A stretch of 64,000 bases of DNA from Opisthorchis felineus (lineage: Eukaryota; Platyhelminthes; Trematoda; Opisthorchiida; Opisthorchiidae): contig SJOL01007224.1 of assembly GCA_004794785.1 (NCBI GenBank), positions 855,920 through 919,919 on the forward strand. Direction: 5' to 3'. Positions 24,000 to 36,649 of the stretch are shown one piece after another (position 1 is the first letter of the stretch; each line of letters opens with the position of its first letter). The notes beneath the pieces are model-generated. The model ran no database searches. It worked only from the letters and a program-made list of their open reading frames with translations, and had not been told where the DNA came from. The position numbers and the translations under genes were made by a program.

Positions 24000-25820
24000 T
24001 TCATGACGGTGGGCTCTCTTGGACAATGAGAGCACAGAAGCAGCCTAGTTCGCGATGGACAGTTAAATTTATCTAATCAGTATATGCATGGGAGGGCTTT
24101 CTCGCAACAATGTCATTCATGTGAGGTGACTACTAGTCGACGGATGTCTTTTATTCCCTTGTGGATGCTCATCACTGGTTTTTGCATACCGTAGCCTCCT
24201 CTCTGAATATGCGACCAAAATAATTGTTGCTATTCGGGGGTTTTCTTTCGCACTTCTGAAGTAAATCAAATGCCACGATCATATAGATAACAAAATTTTG
24301 ATTATAAATGTACGTTAGCAAAACCATTACTGATGAAGTGAGTTTTTTATGTGCTACAAGAATGGATTTTTTCCTATTCGTTTCTTTCAGGCTTGCCAGC
24401 CACCTGCAGCTCAATTTGGGTTACCATTTTAGAGGTCGGTAGGCCCCTGATCAGTGGTGCATTCACAGTCTTGAGGTTGCTTTCGACTCCATACAGTAAA
24501 TTTAAAATCTGTATTTCAAATACTTGCTGGACATTTCAGTCTTGTTTACTAATGCGCCCCTATTTGAAACGACTGAGTGACCGTCAATGTTAGTTCCTCT
24601 GTTCTACCTGTCGATTTTAAAGAAATATACTTACATGCACTTTTAACGCTCAATGATACACTAGACAATACGAGCTGTTCCTAAACAAATGCAGCGCTAG
24701 ATGATATTTTTCATACACAAGCCTGAAAACACTGTTTTAAAACCAATTGTTGGACAATCAAACTGAACAATTAACCGATCAACACCACGAGGACGATATT
24801 TCATCATTTACGTATCCGACAGATACAGTGGACTTTCTGTACCCTGTCTTTGCTCGTAATCCACTCAGCTTCGCTGGGGACGGAGAATCTCATGATGTTA
24901 CTTAGTTTCTTGAAATTGCCTCGACAGGAACATAAGAAGGAATTTACAGGGTGTATAGACTGGAAACGCATGTGATCAGACCAGTCTACTAAGCTAAACG
25001 TGAGATGTAAGGGAAACCTAATGAAATGTCTGGCCTACGGAGCCTGTAATTCCCGGTAGTCTAGAGACAAAACTGAAGCTTATCTGAACATCCAGAGCAG
25101 ATTGTGACAGGCACCTCAAGCCTAAGTAGCACATCTAAATCAGACTGTTTTTGAGTTGATACGACTTCGGAACCACTGGCCCGTCGTCCAACCAGTTCTT
25201 TAACGTGGGCCTTCAATGCGTACGCCTAATGGCAATCCATTGCAAAACAGCAACATCAGATATAGATTATCGGTCCGTAGTCATCTAGCAATTTGCTTAC
25301 CACTAAACCGTGTGGGTCACACAACTCGGCGCCTAATCGAGATAACTCGTGAACAAAAACCAAACTACTGGAGAGCTGGTGAGGCAATTGATCAGTGCGA
25401 TCGTCTCTCAAGAGACTGGTGTCAGCTACCAAATCAACCCGACAGAATCGTACAAAGTATTCTGTCGGGTGACTTAAACTCGTTCTGGCGCTCGAAATGC
25501 ATGCGAAACATCCGAGGCGATTGCTATCTGGCTACTTGAACTCCCTGTGTCACAAAAATGGTCTTGAGACTGTCTTGGTCCGGCGTTCACTGTCACAGCC
25601 AAGCAAACTGATTAAATACAGCCTTTGTAAAGCTTCTACCCTTCAACAACCCAAATTAATATAAAACAAGTGAATTCGAAACCGCTTGTTCGTAAATCCT
25701 TGTATTGCTGCGTTCGTGGCAGTTAACCCCTGGGCCATATGTTCATTACAAACTTGCTTGTGGTTTGACAGTTAACGGAAGAGCAAAACTCAAATGTAGT
25801 CTAAGACGGCTCGGGATTAG
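24000..25820. other. Intron E14-E15 remainder, nothing recognised
   Basis: A plus-strand ORF at 25216-25539 (107 codons) has no family motif. No repeat arm or exon landmark was found. Confidence 0.45.
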
Positions 25821-25831
25821 TCAAGAAATAC

Positions 25832-26107
25832 CTGCTGGTATGGAAAACTCTGGGCTTTTCGTTTGTGGACCAGATCCAACATCGTTGCTTCCCGACACAC
25901 CCACGTACATATCAACGCAGAATGGCAAATCGACGATGCGTGTTACTTGGTCAGACGTCTTCGCAGATTTGATCAACGTTCCGTCAGATTTGAAGATGTC
26001 TACGCTAAATTCGGCAACAGCACAGCTGCCATCGTATTCCCACGAAACCGTTGCACTGGGAGCATTCAGCTCTGTTGCTGCATTAACGTTCTTTGGTAGA
26101 CTGGGGA
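25832..26107 (-). CDS. FN3-domain exon E14
   Basis: A 276-bp phase 1-1 exon, acceptor ...CTCACAG, donor GTATTTC. It has no ATG until late in the exon, so simple ORF calling on this strand misses it; reading the reverse complement gives an open FN3 domain. Landmarks are VSWEYDGSC, DLPFC and VSGSNDVGSGPQ, ending PAG. The donor is weaker than the usual GTAA. Confidence 0.87.
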
Positions 26108-27136
26108 CTGTGAGAATATGGTGAACACAATACAGAGAATTCCGTGAAAATAAAAACAGGTATGAGGTGAACTGCCTTTTCTACAATACATGGAGGAGCT
26201 TCTTCAGAGACGATCAGGCCGAAAAACGCATAACTTATATGACAGGATGGGGTTGGTTATCGAACACACAACGATTTATTAGAAATGAACGACGCAATGT
26301 CTGGAGGTTACGGGTCTGCGATGGGCAGATACATGATGATTTACCGCCACTGTCCAGCCAAACTAGAATGCTGGATTCCACGTTTATCATAGCCCTGGTT
26401 ATTTGCTGAGTGGTATCAGTTCTAGTTGCGGACCGTCGGATCTTGGAGCATTATGGTTAGCTGGTCAATTTGATAGAACCAGCAAGAACAACACTCATGG
26501 GATTGATTTACTGAGTACAATCCTATCCACCACAACGTACAAAACAGAATCAAGTGAGATAAATTGCATGAACCGTTAAATCGCTTCTGCGGGCATACGT
26601 GCAACGTCACCAATAATAGGACAGTCTTAGAGTAATCGTCAAATTCCTCTGAGTAAACATTACAGGCATAACGGCGTCAGTAAGGCTGTTTTGGGGAACA
26701 TCGGTCCACGCGGTCGGCTACTTTGCGCTATGACCTGGAGTGAAGGACAACTCTGTTTCAATCAATGCATTGTGATCGACGGTCAGCTATATTCGTAACT
26801 GTGTTGCTAACATAGATAAGATCCCCATGTGAAAGCCTGAACGCCTCAAAATAGGGTATTTTTACGCAGTCACATGCAGCCACTTTAATCCAACATTTTA
26901 CGGAGCCAGCCCATGACAGCCATTAACTGCCCACACAAGCCTAAGTAGACCCAAACTCCTCATCGCCCTACCTGCGACTCGCGGGCTATTTGTGTTCTTA
27001 CGCCCGATGGCGAATAGCGCTTTCCCATAAAATAGACCGAAAACATGTTAAATCCACCCTTTAGTTCCGCTCTTCACTAACCAGATAATCAAGCCTTTGC
27101 TTAAGAGCCTTCTTCCAATCGGCATGGCGCGAACAA

Positions 27137-27144
27137 GCCTTCTG
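27137..27144. repeat. Merlin target-site duplication, left
   Basis: GCCTTCTG, identical to 28308-28315. Confidence 0.9.
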
Positions 27145-28307
27145 GGATCTTTTCCAGATAAGCCCCGCCACTAATGCAAAAAGTGCATGCGCGAAAAGTT
27201 AAGCCCCGCCGCTTTTTGCCAGCTCCAATGTAATGTACGCACACAACCTTGACCTATTTTTGATGAAAACAATTCCTTATCCGCATCTAGGCTCATTTTG
27301 TGCAAAAATTTTCTCCGTTCGGACGAAAAACCATAAATGAACTTTCTGACGCTTTCAACTCTCGTTCATGACAAGGAGACGGTAATACTTATTTTTGCAA
27401 AGCCACGGAGTGATCCATCAGCAACGTTTATGCAACAATGGCCACCAGATGACACTTTCAACTGTTTCTAACAGCTGGAGGTGTAATGCCCGACAGTGTC
27501 GGCAAGAAATCGGTCTTCGAAAGGGAACTTGGCTGGAGCGGTCTAGGATGGAGTTTAGGACAGTAATTCTATTCATTTATTGCTGGTCCAAAAATTTGGC
27601 AAAAATCAAATTCTGCTCAGAGGAATTATCTATAAGCCACACGACCGCTGTTGACTGGAAGAACTTTCTTCGCGAAGTTTGCGCCTGGCGGCTTTTGCAG
27701 ACTCCAACAGTTATCGGCGGCCCAGGTCTACACGTCGAGATCGATGAAACGCTAAAATCTCGCCGTAAAAACCACGCAGGGTGAGTCCTTCCCCAGCAGT
27801 GGATTTTCGGAGGGATCTGCCGGGAAACTAAAGAGGTGTTCATGTATGCAGTGCCAGATCGAACTGCGGCCACTTTGATGGGCACAATCCAGGCCTGCAT
27901 CGCTCCCGGCTCAATCATCATCTCCGATATGTGGGCATCATACCAAGGAATCGAAACGATGATTGACATGAATTATACTCATGAAACGGTTAATCATACC
28001 GAAAACTCTGTGGATCCAACGACTGGAGCTCACACACAAACCATCGAATCTCCTTGGCACGTCTACAAGATGCAGAATAAACGCCAATGCGGCACACACC
28101 GATCTTTAGTGGACAGCTACTTGTGTGAGTTCCTTTGGAGGCAAAGGTACCGAAAAACGCACCTTTTCATGCAAATTATTAATGACATGTCCCAAATTCA
28201 CCCTCTTCAATAAAAACTAAAAGTACAAATTTCATATCCTCTTTTTTCTAATCTTTTTTTGGGTGGCGGGGGTTAATTTTTTGGCGGGGCTTAGCTGGAA
28301 AAGATCC
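27145..28307 (+). mobile_element. Merlin-superfamily DNA transposon, complete ends
   Basis: A 1163-bp element with 26-bp terminal inverted repeats (27145-27170 and 28282-28307; 25 of 26 positions pair, starting GGATCTTTTCCAG). It is flanked by a perfect 8-bp target duplication GCCTTCTG at 27137-27144 and 28308-28315. Merlin elements make 8-9 bp duplications. The single internal gene is an IS1595/ISXO2-type transposase, plus strand, with one nonsense codon and one frameshift. It sits in the intron between E13 and E14. Confidence 0.92.
27337..28213 (+). pseudogene. Merlin transposase (DDE, ISXO2-like), two lesions
   Basis: The natural start is probably ATG at 27337 (MNFLTLSTLVHDKET). The frame shifts near 27385-27395 in a T-rich run, then reads from 27395 to 28213. 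It has a zinc-binding N-terminal segment (C-x2-...-C, WRCNARQC, RKGTW). Counted from codon 27395, the catalytic residues are D117 (VEIDET), D178 (IISDMW) and E218 (QTIESPW). A TGA at 27782-27784 interrupts KNHAG and VLPQQW; it is one CpG transition from CGA. About 290 codons in total. The protein would cut and paste the element by its inverted repeats. Confidence 0.88.
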
Positions 28308-28315
28308 GCCTTCTG
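28308..28315. repeat. Merlin target-site duplication, right
   Basis: GCCTTCTG, identical to 27137-27144. Confidence 0.9.
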
Positions 28316-28399
28316 AATAGCATTTACCGACCTCTCCCCTCTCTCCATCCCTTCGTAGGCTAACTTCATTCGTCTCGAGAAACAAAAGCGTAGCTTGAA

Positions 28400-30060
28400 C
28401 GGAGAAGCCCATCGTGTACGCTGATTCTTACTGGAATGAGGTGGGACTGGCGGGGTCCACTGCCAGCCCTCGATGCAAACCGGAAATCGAGAACACGTGA
28501 AATCAGCTGACTTACTGAGCCATGGAGAGATTGAATGTCTGGGCGATGGAACTATTCGGAGAGTTTTTACATGCTGATCCGAGGCATCACACTCGCTCAC
28601 CGGAAGAACCTTTGAGCGTTTGCATAACGCACGTATACCATCCAGATACACTGGTGTGAATTAGAGCCTTTCAAGCTTTTCGTTAGGTAGTTCTCACTGT
28701 GTGTGTCCTGTGGATCCTACACTCTCATCTCCAGTCCACTGCATCAGCAAATCGAAAAATGGTGCTGCATGCCTGGCTGCGGAAACTGCCGCAAAGGTGG
28801 CAGATGACCAATATCAGAAGTTTGTAGCCGTCCAGTTTCAAGTGATTCACTGATGAACCACAAATATTACGAATACGATGTGGAGCATGTGGTAATAATG
28901 TACAGGCGCGAGGATTAGTGGCCTTGAGGGAAACGTACCAGACCGTCTAATCATTCGACTCAGCAACTGAGAGTAGGCGGATCTAAAATCGATAGTTTCA
29001 TGTGCGACGTTTGTACAGTTGCGAGGACGAAGTGCGTATCTGACTGTACTTGGATTTTAGTAAACCTTTGGGATAGTGTTGATTTTCTGCGTTCTAGTAC
29101 CAACTATGGAACATGACGTGTCTCTGTGGCGGTCGCTTGCATCATGATGGATTATTCCCGTCGTGGCAAACACACAATACTATAAATATATTCACTGGCT
29201 AGCTCTGGTTGTCAATACGAAGGAGAGCAAAAGCAAAACCTTGTGTTCAAACGGAGCTTCTTCTAACCCTAAAGAACAGTGACCATGACATAAGTGTTCA
29301 GTAGGAGGACAATATGACTACCTAAGTTACAGGCGTTCTTGTAATAGAATGGATGTGGAAAACAAAGGTATTTACCGTGTGCATACATGTAGCGTACGAA
29401 CAATCCAATCCTAAGCGCTACCATGAGAGTACACTGCGCTAGAGGCTCTGAAGGTTTTAAGGGTGTTTGAGACAAAAGAACAACGGATAGAACTTCGAAG
29501 CGTCTTGCTGAGCCGACCACTGCTGCCCGCAACGACAACCCTCTATTTACCATTACACTAGATGAAGTTGGGAAAGCTAATGAACGTAGACCAATCAGGT
29601 AACAACTGCCTCTGGCCTCGCATGATCAAGCACACTCTAGCTGAGCAAATTTGAAGCTAACCCAATTATTTAACCATTTCCCTGAAATAGGTGGATCCAG
29701 ACTGAGTGAAAGCCAGTGGCAATTGTCTAAGGCGAAATTAGGTCAAAGGTGATCCCGTAAGCTATCGTCCGGTTCGTCATTTTATGTAAAACTGTGGAAA
29801 CAGTCCCTCGCCTCCGCATCTGTTGGTACTCTATGGGAAACGGACTAATCAGCCAAAGCAAGTCGGGCTAAGCAACACGAGTTTGTCTCTCAGGAAAAGG
29901 GCCAGAAGATGGAAATATTTTACTTTCACTTCCTTGATTAGTGACAAGCTATTTCAGTCAGGTTGGTATTCAGGACAGCTTGGACGGACATGAGACGCAA
30001 ATTTGCTCGGGATGTGTTTTACTCGACTAAGGGGTCCTTTAAAGAATATTCCAGACTTTA
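28400..30060. other. Intron E13-E14 remainder, nothing recognised
   Basis: No FN3 landmark or transposon motif. A CTGATGA at 28848 is followed by a poor match to a hammerhead and was not called. Confidence 0.45.
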
Positions 30061-30067
30061 GACTTAC

Positions 30068-30340
30068 TTGCTGGTATACGAAACTCTCTGCTAAATTCTT
30101 CCGGGCTGGATCCATGTTCGTTCTCAGCCACAATTCCGACTGTCCAAGAAACACACAAGGCAACATTTTGAAAAAGGATGTGACTTTGGTCAGTTTTTCG
30201 ACTTTGAACCGCAGTGGATCCATTGTACAAGTTGACTGTAAATTTTGAGTCGATGTCTGAAGTTGGCGTAGCCCATGATACGTTTGCTTGTGGTTGGCCA
30301 GGTAGAACAGATACTGTAATGTCCATGGCGTTTTCCGGGA
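30068..30340 (-). CDS. FN3-domain exon E13, divergent 273-bp copy
   Basis: The only exon that is not 276 bp: 273 bp, 91 codons, still phase 1 at both borders (acceptor ...CATGCAG, donor GTAAGTC). The tryptophan is present in VSWATPTSDID, but the YDGxC stretch and its cysteine are missing. A single cysteine remains in NVALC. The last loop is AENEHGSSPE, closer to an ordinary FN3 domain than to its sisters. Open throughout, so this is divergence and not decay. Confidence 0.84.
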
Positions 30341-31727
30341 CTGCATGTGAGGAAAACAGTTTGAATAATTAACCAGGCCGATCAATAGGGTTAGACCGGA
30401 TGCTACGTCCGGAAAGAAAACTTTATTATCAAATATTTCAAATCCACACCCTAATGCTTCATTTAGCCGTGTAGTCCTCAAGTAGGGTCAGTTCACCAGA
30501 TGAAGTGAGCACACAAATTAGCATATCCATCGTGAAAAAATAACAGATTCCAGTGTGTTTTAGAAAAGAGAACGCATGAACCTGGGAAACCCAGAAAAGC
30601 GACGAATCTGGCAATTAACCAATAGGTTAGACTAGCTACGACATATGCAATGCCCTGATCAATGTCTGGGCGTTCGGTGCATCTATGACATTACAGCAAA
30701 TTTACCAGGTAATCTTAACTTTATCAAAAATTGGATTATTTTCACCACCGTTTCGAAGGTCATGTTGCGGACGTGAGCAGCAGTTAAGGCAGACAGATTT
30801 CAGTTACCCTCTTTCGGCAAGTCGTGTATGAGAAAGATAATCACAATGAAGAGCATATACCGTAAAACCGAGGCTATGAAGGATCAAGGGCTGTCTGATG
30901 GATGGTCTACTTGACAGTAGCCTGTTCTTATGTGTTTTGCTTAAAGATGATTAACTTTAGTTGAAAATGTTGGGACGTGTTGGTTGAGACAACTGATAAA
31001 TGGTACACCACGACCACTGTGTAATCGACCATAGTGAGATCTATCTTACATCCAACAACCTATTTCCAAATTCAGATTTACTACTCTATATAAAGTACGC
31101 GTTATTGCTTCGGTTAGGAATCTGTCTTTCACGTCTATAAAAGTTCTGAAGTAAGACGGATCCACATGGAATTGGTGCACGATTAGAAATTCTCTGCCAC
31201 ACCTTTGGGACAATAAAATGGAGAGTGATCACGCAATAATTGGGTGGCTTGATGGTGAGCAGACAGATGGGTTGTAAGCCCTCCTCCAATAATTTTCAGA
31301 GCCTTTATCTTGCATCTTGTATTGGGCATCAAATGTAGTGCGACGAACTAAACGAAACAGTGCAGCCGGAGCTGACAAGAGATTTAGGCCAGCTGATGGA
31401 TGATGTGATTGTTTTATGTTGTAACGCTGATGCATTCAACCATTCAAAATGCCAGAATTCGAAAAATTCCCTGCAAGTACAAGTTGTAGATCTGAAAAGT
31501 CCAGTAACCAGGGACTTGTACTGGGCCAGCTATATGAAACCGTTGGATCTGCGTACTTTTGGAATTTTCGATGAAGTTTCGAAAGTTGCGGAGGACTCAG
31601 GAGTTAAAAACAAAGATTCCACAATGTCATTATCAGTAACCATAAAAAACTGTTACCCAGAATCGTCAACACCTAAATTAGCCTATAGAGTCGCGGATTT
31701 CAAACGTGGAAAACTATACGCATTTAC

Positions 31728-32003
31728 CTGCAGGTATGGTGAATAGTGTGCTGTTTCGCTGGGGTCCCGAGCCAATCTCGTTGTGCCCAGTAACACCAAC
31801 CAACAGGGGTACGTTCATCGGCAGTTTGGGGATTTGTACATTGTGGCTGCTTGTATTCCAGGTACCCAACTCCACTCCAGCCAGATTGTACACCACAACG
31901 CTGAACTTGTTCGCATCGCATGGGTTATTGTAACCCCACGATACGGTCACAACGGCCGTGTTCAATTTCGTCTTGATATCGAATTCGCCGATCAACCCCG
32001 GGG
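31728..32003 (-). CDS. FN3-domain exon E12, second cysteine lost
   Basis: A 276-bp phase 1-1 exon, acceptor ...TTTAG, donor GTAAATG. It keeps the first cysteine in VSWGYNNPC, but the second position reads LPMN (codon AAC), so the domain's own disulphide cannot form. TGHNEIGSGPQ marks the F-G region. The N-terminal strand is divergent (GLIGEFDIKTKLN). The next exon, E13, shows the opposite loss. Confidence 0.87.
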
Positions 32004-32009
32004 CTAAAC

Positions 32010-33505
32010 GAAAGCAAGTATGCAGATTGTGATAGGCAGTTGATCTACAGAATTTAGTTTATTTTCCCTTTGTTTTCCCACCAAATGTTTCGTTTTCAAT
32101 CACCTACCCATGGTAGCTGCGAACCTAACCTTGTCAGAGCACGAACGTTCATAGCTCAGTCAGTCCTGCACATAAAGTTCCACACAGTAGGCCCGACGAC
32201 TAAGATCCATGGCATGATCCTGGACACGTGTAAACGTGGAGTCATTTTAGAAGAGTCAGAAACCAAAATTCGACTGTTCCGTTGGCACTAGCCATTCGTA
32301 CTGTATACAGTGAACAGAAGTTGTCAATCACAGAAATTCACAGTAGAGTATTTCTGGGCGGGCAACGGTAGAATCATCAAGGTGTCACAGCACAGCTGGA
32401 ACCACTGACGGTCAAGTGTCGTGTACTGGCTTGTTTTGGTCCATTTGGCGAGTTAAGTGAGTTCAAAATCACATACGGAAATGTGCTACTAGACGGGGAT
32501 TGTTTTGTCCTTCCTTAAGTGTTACATTATCGACTCAGAGTAATTCTTGTCGAGCAGTTAGGATAGTCGGATAAGATAAAAGCCCGCCTCACACTAATGG
32601 AAGGCCTCCTCAAGTGGGTTGTTCGTGAATGAGCAACTACCATATGGCATCATGTTTCAAGTGGCAGTAGGGTTTTGGAAGATAGCAAAGCAAAGAAAAT
32701 TACGTAATCTCGCCGGAGACCTGTTGATTTGAGTGGGCCTATATGGCTACGAAACGACTTGATTGTGGCACCACGGATATTGGTGATTTTTCTGGGGCAA
32801 ACCATAATATAATACCATAATAGCCATAATATATAACCATAATATAATAATAATAATAAAATTGCTTTCACAACGACGAAGTTTAGACTTCATACCTGCA
32901 AAGTTATTCCCTTAACAATGAGTTGTTTAAATTGAGAGAAACGTTTTACCGTGCTATCTAAAGATTGTTATTTGCTCAAGGCGTGATAATACTGCGTCGG
33001 ACTCTCGAAAACAATTGTTAGGTACTAGTTGGATCGATTATACCGGCGAGAAAATCGCGACGTCTGTTGAATTAAAAGGACTGTCCGGATAATGATAAGT
33101 AGACATGCGTAGGCTATCTTGCATAGAAAACAAACAAGTCTTCGGTTAATTTCAAATGGTGATATTTTCAACGTGGTTCTGTGTCCATCCAATATTTTGA
33201 CAAATCACTGTTTGCGAGCAAACCATCGGCCGTCTCTTATTCATCCTGGATATGTGTGGCGTAGAGTTCAGACGACTGTGTTTCTCCCATGCGCACATCT
33301 GACGTATTCTATTCAGTCATTATTAAATAGGCCTAAAATGTAGGCCGAATCAGTAAGTCAGTGGCCAGTGTGCGATTTTGGAATGTGATTTTCGCATCCA
33401 ACGATTTCTTAGTATGCCCCAATCTCAAATGCACTTGTCCTTAGCCGTTATGTTAAGTTTGTGACTAAGGTAAATGGATCGCGCTAATGAGCCTAACTGA
33501 TGGTC
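32010..33505. other. Intron E11-E12, nothing recognised
   Basis: Only short ORFs and an ATA-rich stretch near 32810-32865. No motif. Confidence 0.45.
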
Positions 33506-33530
33506 ATATATATATATATATATATATATA
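33506..33530. repeat. (AT)n microsatellite
   Basis: AT dinucleotide run about 200 bp below E11. Confidence 0.92.
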
Positions 33531-33736
33531 AGGGGAATAAAATTGAATCCATTAAATTACTGTGTCTCTCTCCTAAGGTCTTATCGACTGAAGGCTGCGA
33601 GGTCAGCTGCTGTGCTTGTCACCGTTGTCTTTCGGTGAAGAGAAAAACAACATGGTGGAGAAAAACAACATGAAACAAAAAATGAATAGTCTGCAAACTG
33701 AGAGTACGTAGAATCTATGGCAGACAGACGTGTTAC

Positions 33737-34012
33737 CTGCGGGTATGGTGAACTGCTCGGAATTGGCTTGCAGACTATCTCCAACCTCGTTCCGTGCCCT
33801 AACACGGGCCACCAGGGGCACGCACATAGGAAGACCAGGAACTTCCACTCTGCGGTCACTCCTGACGACAGACTCTACGGATGATCCATCTGGTTTGTAG
33901 ATAATCACCTGAAAGTTTGTCGTAGGGCACGCGCCGTCATATTCCCATGAAACAGTTGCACTGGGAACATTGTCGGTTTTTTTGACCTGAATCACGGTTG
34001 GCACCATTGGAG
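33737..34012 (-). CDS. FN3-domain exon E11
   Basis: A 276-bp phase 1-1 exon, acceptor ...CATAG, donor GTAACA. Landmarks are VSWEYDGAC, GLPMC and VRARNEVGDSLQ, so the glycine and proline of the last loop are changed. Opens PMVPTVIQVKKTDN. Frame intact. Confidence 0.88.
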
Positions 34013-34019
34013 CTATGGG

Positions 34020-36430
34020 GAACAAGATAAAAAACTATTCGGCTGATATCTATTATTTACACTGTCAAGTTGGGACCGAAATCGATTCAACCGAAGCAGC
34101 ATTGCGTTGCATTCACGTGACTAAGTCCTTGTCGACTACATTTTCCAGTGTAAGCATAGTTTAAGATAAATCTAAAATAAACCTACTCGTAGGCATTTGT
34201 CGTGCGTTATTTTTGTCCAGTATTCTTCTTTAACAAAATGCTAAACGATGCGGCTGTCCCCACGGGCTTCCAGCTTGGAAGGGGCAATAGCTTGGATGCT
34301 GATGCAAGTGGGGCACTCGGGCCAATTTACTAAAGACCCATTTGATACATGCAAAACGCTAACCACGCAAATGTTCTTGGACTGTTTGGTTTGAAAGATT
34401 TGACAAGCGAATTTGGAAGACGAGGAAAGGACATCAAGCAGTTAGGTTTGTTTATGGCTTCCAAACTGCTCCTCATGTTCAACTTCCGGTCTTATTCCAT
34501 TTACTTTACACCAGGTACAGGGGTTTCAGTTGGATGAACATGCAGCTCAGGGCAAGCTGCATTTGATATGACCTATTGTGTACCGTAAGACCAGTAAAGC
34601 AAAAGATCGATAGAAATGTATCAAAGTACCGATCGGGAACAGCACAATGTTCGGTTGCACCAGTCTGGCCACATGCATACCAGACAAACGTCAGCTGCTG
34701 TCCAAGGTTCCAAATGGCTTGAGCAGATATGTGCGTAATTTTACAAGACTGACTTCTGGGAAAACTTCTTCCTGGAACATAATGTCGTGATATTCGCCCC
34801 AGAGATAACTGACTACACACTGTGACCAATTTTGGACATTTATTTTTACAACAGAAGGTTTGATGATCATTCTTGACTATGCTGTGGCACATTCAAATCT
34901 GGTCTAGTCATTCCGTTAAATAGGTGCGAGTTGTCTTTGTCAAAGAGAGGTTTACCGGTATCTTGGAAAGAACAGGGAAGTTGTCATAAAAAGTGGTCAA
35001 AGGGGTAGGTATGGTGCTCCTGAAAAGAAACGTTTACAACAGCGAACCAAAATCAATCTGGCGTAACAACACCAACTCCGAGTTGTTGCGGAATGGAGAT
35101 TGTGATACAGCAGTAGCAAAAAGACAACGGAAAAATTTCTTCAGATGACTAAAGAACAGTCCAAAACTATCTGCGCAGCATAGATCTAAGGTGACACAAA
35201 TTCCGATTCTCTTTGCTCCCTCAGTTTGTCTCGGTGACCAATCTCAGTTACGATAATAATGAAAAGGTCATGGAGTCAAACGGATTACATCCCAGTCAAA
35301 CGAAGTCGTGGGAACAAACTAGCTAGTAAGTCAGTGTGATTTCCAAAGTCGCACATGTTTCTCTGCGTCGATAGCAGTCTGATTTTTAACTGTTCGTGAC
35401 CGGTTTGGGAGCACGAGGTATAAGAATGAGAAGGCACGTTCCTTATCTGTGACATGAAAGGTTTAGGCCAATTTTTACACAGCTAAACGTGACGAAGATG
35501 AGACCGCTTTGGCGTTTATTTGGAAAGGGTGCTCTCACCTGGGGAGCACTGGAAGAAGAATTGCCGGAATTTAATGGTTCCCTATTTTTGGGCGAGAGGG
35601 GGCGTTTTGCTCATCCAGTCACTAGTGGAGTTCGCTCGGCCTCTACAAATGGTCCTTTTAGACAGCAAGAGCCTTTCCGCTGAGAACAAATGTGGAGGAA
35701 TCACTCTATCCGACAAATGATACCTGTCTATTGATAGAGCTAAATAAACGGTTTGTATCAGACATACGACAAGACTTAACAGTCGTGGCGCCGAATACAA
35801 GGGCTATCAGAAGTTTTTAAATTTGGTTGATAAAAAAGTGGATCACAACAGACTCGCTTCCGCTGACCGTCTACTGCTGTTAAATTGTACTATTTCAGCA
35901 TGACCGTCAGCAGGAATTTATGGATCACGTTAAATACCTTGATGAACCTGGGTACGTAGATAAGGTAAACACCACCAAACGTTGAAACAGGCATGCGTGT
36001 TTTGAACACGCTCATCAACGATAAAATAGAGTGGGGATTTTGATGAAGATAAAACTAGAAGAGGGCGCATCGTTCCCCCAAATCTGGGCCAGCCTTGAAA
36101 TCTTGCTAGATCTTTGATGATTCGCTGATGTACAGGTATTTGCACATAAACATAAACTACTCTGAACATTATCCTAGAAAATTGGCGGTGGTCGCCGTTT
36201 GTGATTGCAAGTTTATCCAGTTCCATTCGGTTTCCCAGTTTCCTGATTCTTTCCTGTTATTCAGCGTGCTTTGTCTTTTGACAACCATTATTGTCCAGAA
36301 TGAAAAATTGAGGTTTTACCAACCACAGTTAAAGTTGCCTCACTTTTATTTCATTCCAGAATATAGAAGGTCTGGTGCATCGCCATCATTTACTCATCCG
36401 TAAAGACGAGAGTAAAGATGACTTGCTACT
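34020..36430. other. Intron E10-E11, left part, nothing recognised
   Basis: Several 60-130 codon ORFs on both strands, none with a recognisable motif. Confidence 0.45.
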
Positions 36431-36439
36431 TGTTCTACA

Positions 36440-36645
36440 AGTTGCGTAGTTACGAGCACCAGTCGGTCAGTCAGTCGTTTAGCTGTAACATCCTTTTGGT
36501 GCATAGCTGCCATGCCACCGAAGGAAGCATTAAGTGCCAGGTTTCCCAAGCCAAGACAGGAGCAGTTGAGATACCGATAATCTGTTCGAACCGTGGACCT
36601 ATCGCTCAGTAAGTTCGCGCCTTAACCGCTACTATTATCCTGTAA
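36440..36645 (-). repeat. tRNA-derived SINE, family S (copy 1)
   Basis: The minus-strand head reads GTAGCGGTTAAGGCGCGAAC (A-box like), then CCACGGTTCGAACAG (B box intact). The body has GGTGGCATGGCAGCTATGCA, and the tail is TTACAGCTAAACGACTGAC. It matches copies at 41.7 and 60.5 kb. No hammerhead in this family. Confidence 0.7.
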
Positions 36646-36649
36646 TACC

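Noticed and set aside
25216..25539. 107-codon plus-strand ORF
   Set aside because: No motif, no splice context, and within the normal length range of chance ORFs in 64 kb.
28848..28890. CTGATGAACCACAAATATTACGAATAC as a hammerhead
   Set aside because: Stem II lacks pairing and GAAA reads GAAT; no SINE head upstream.
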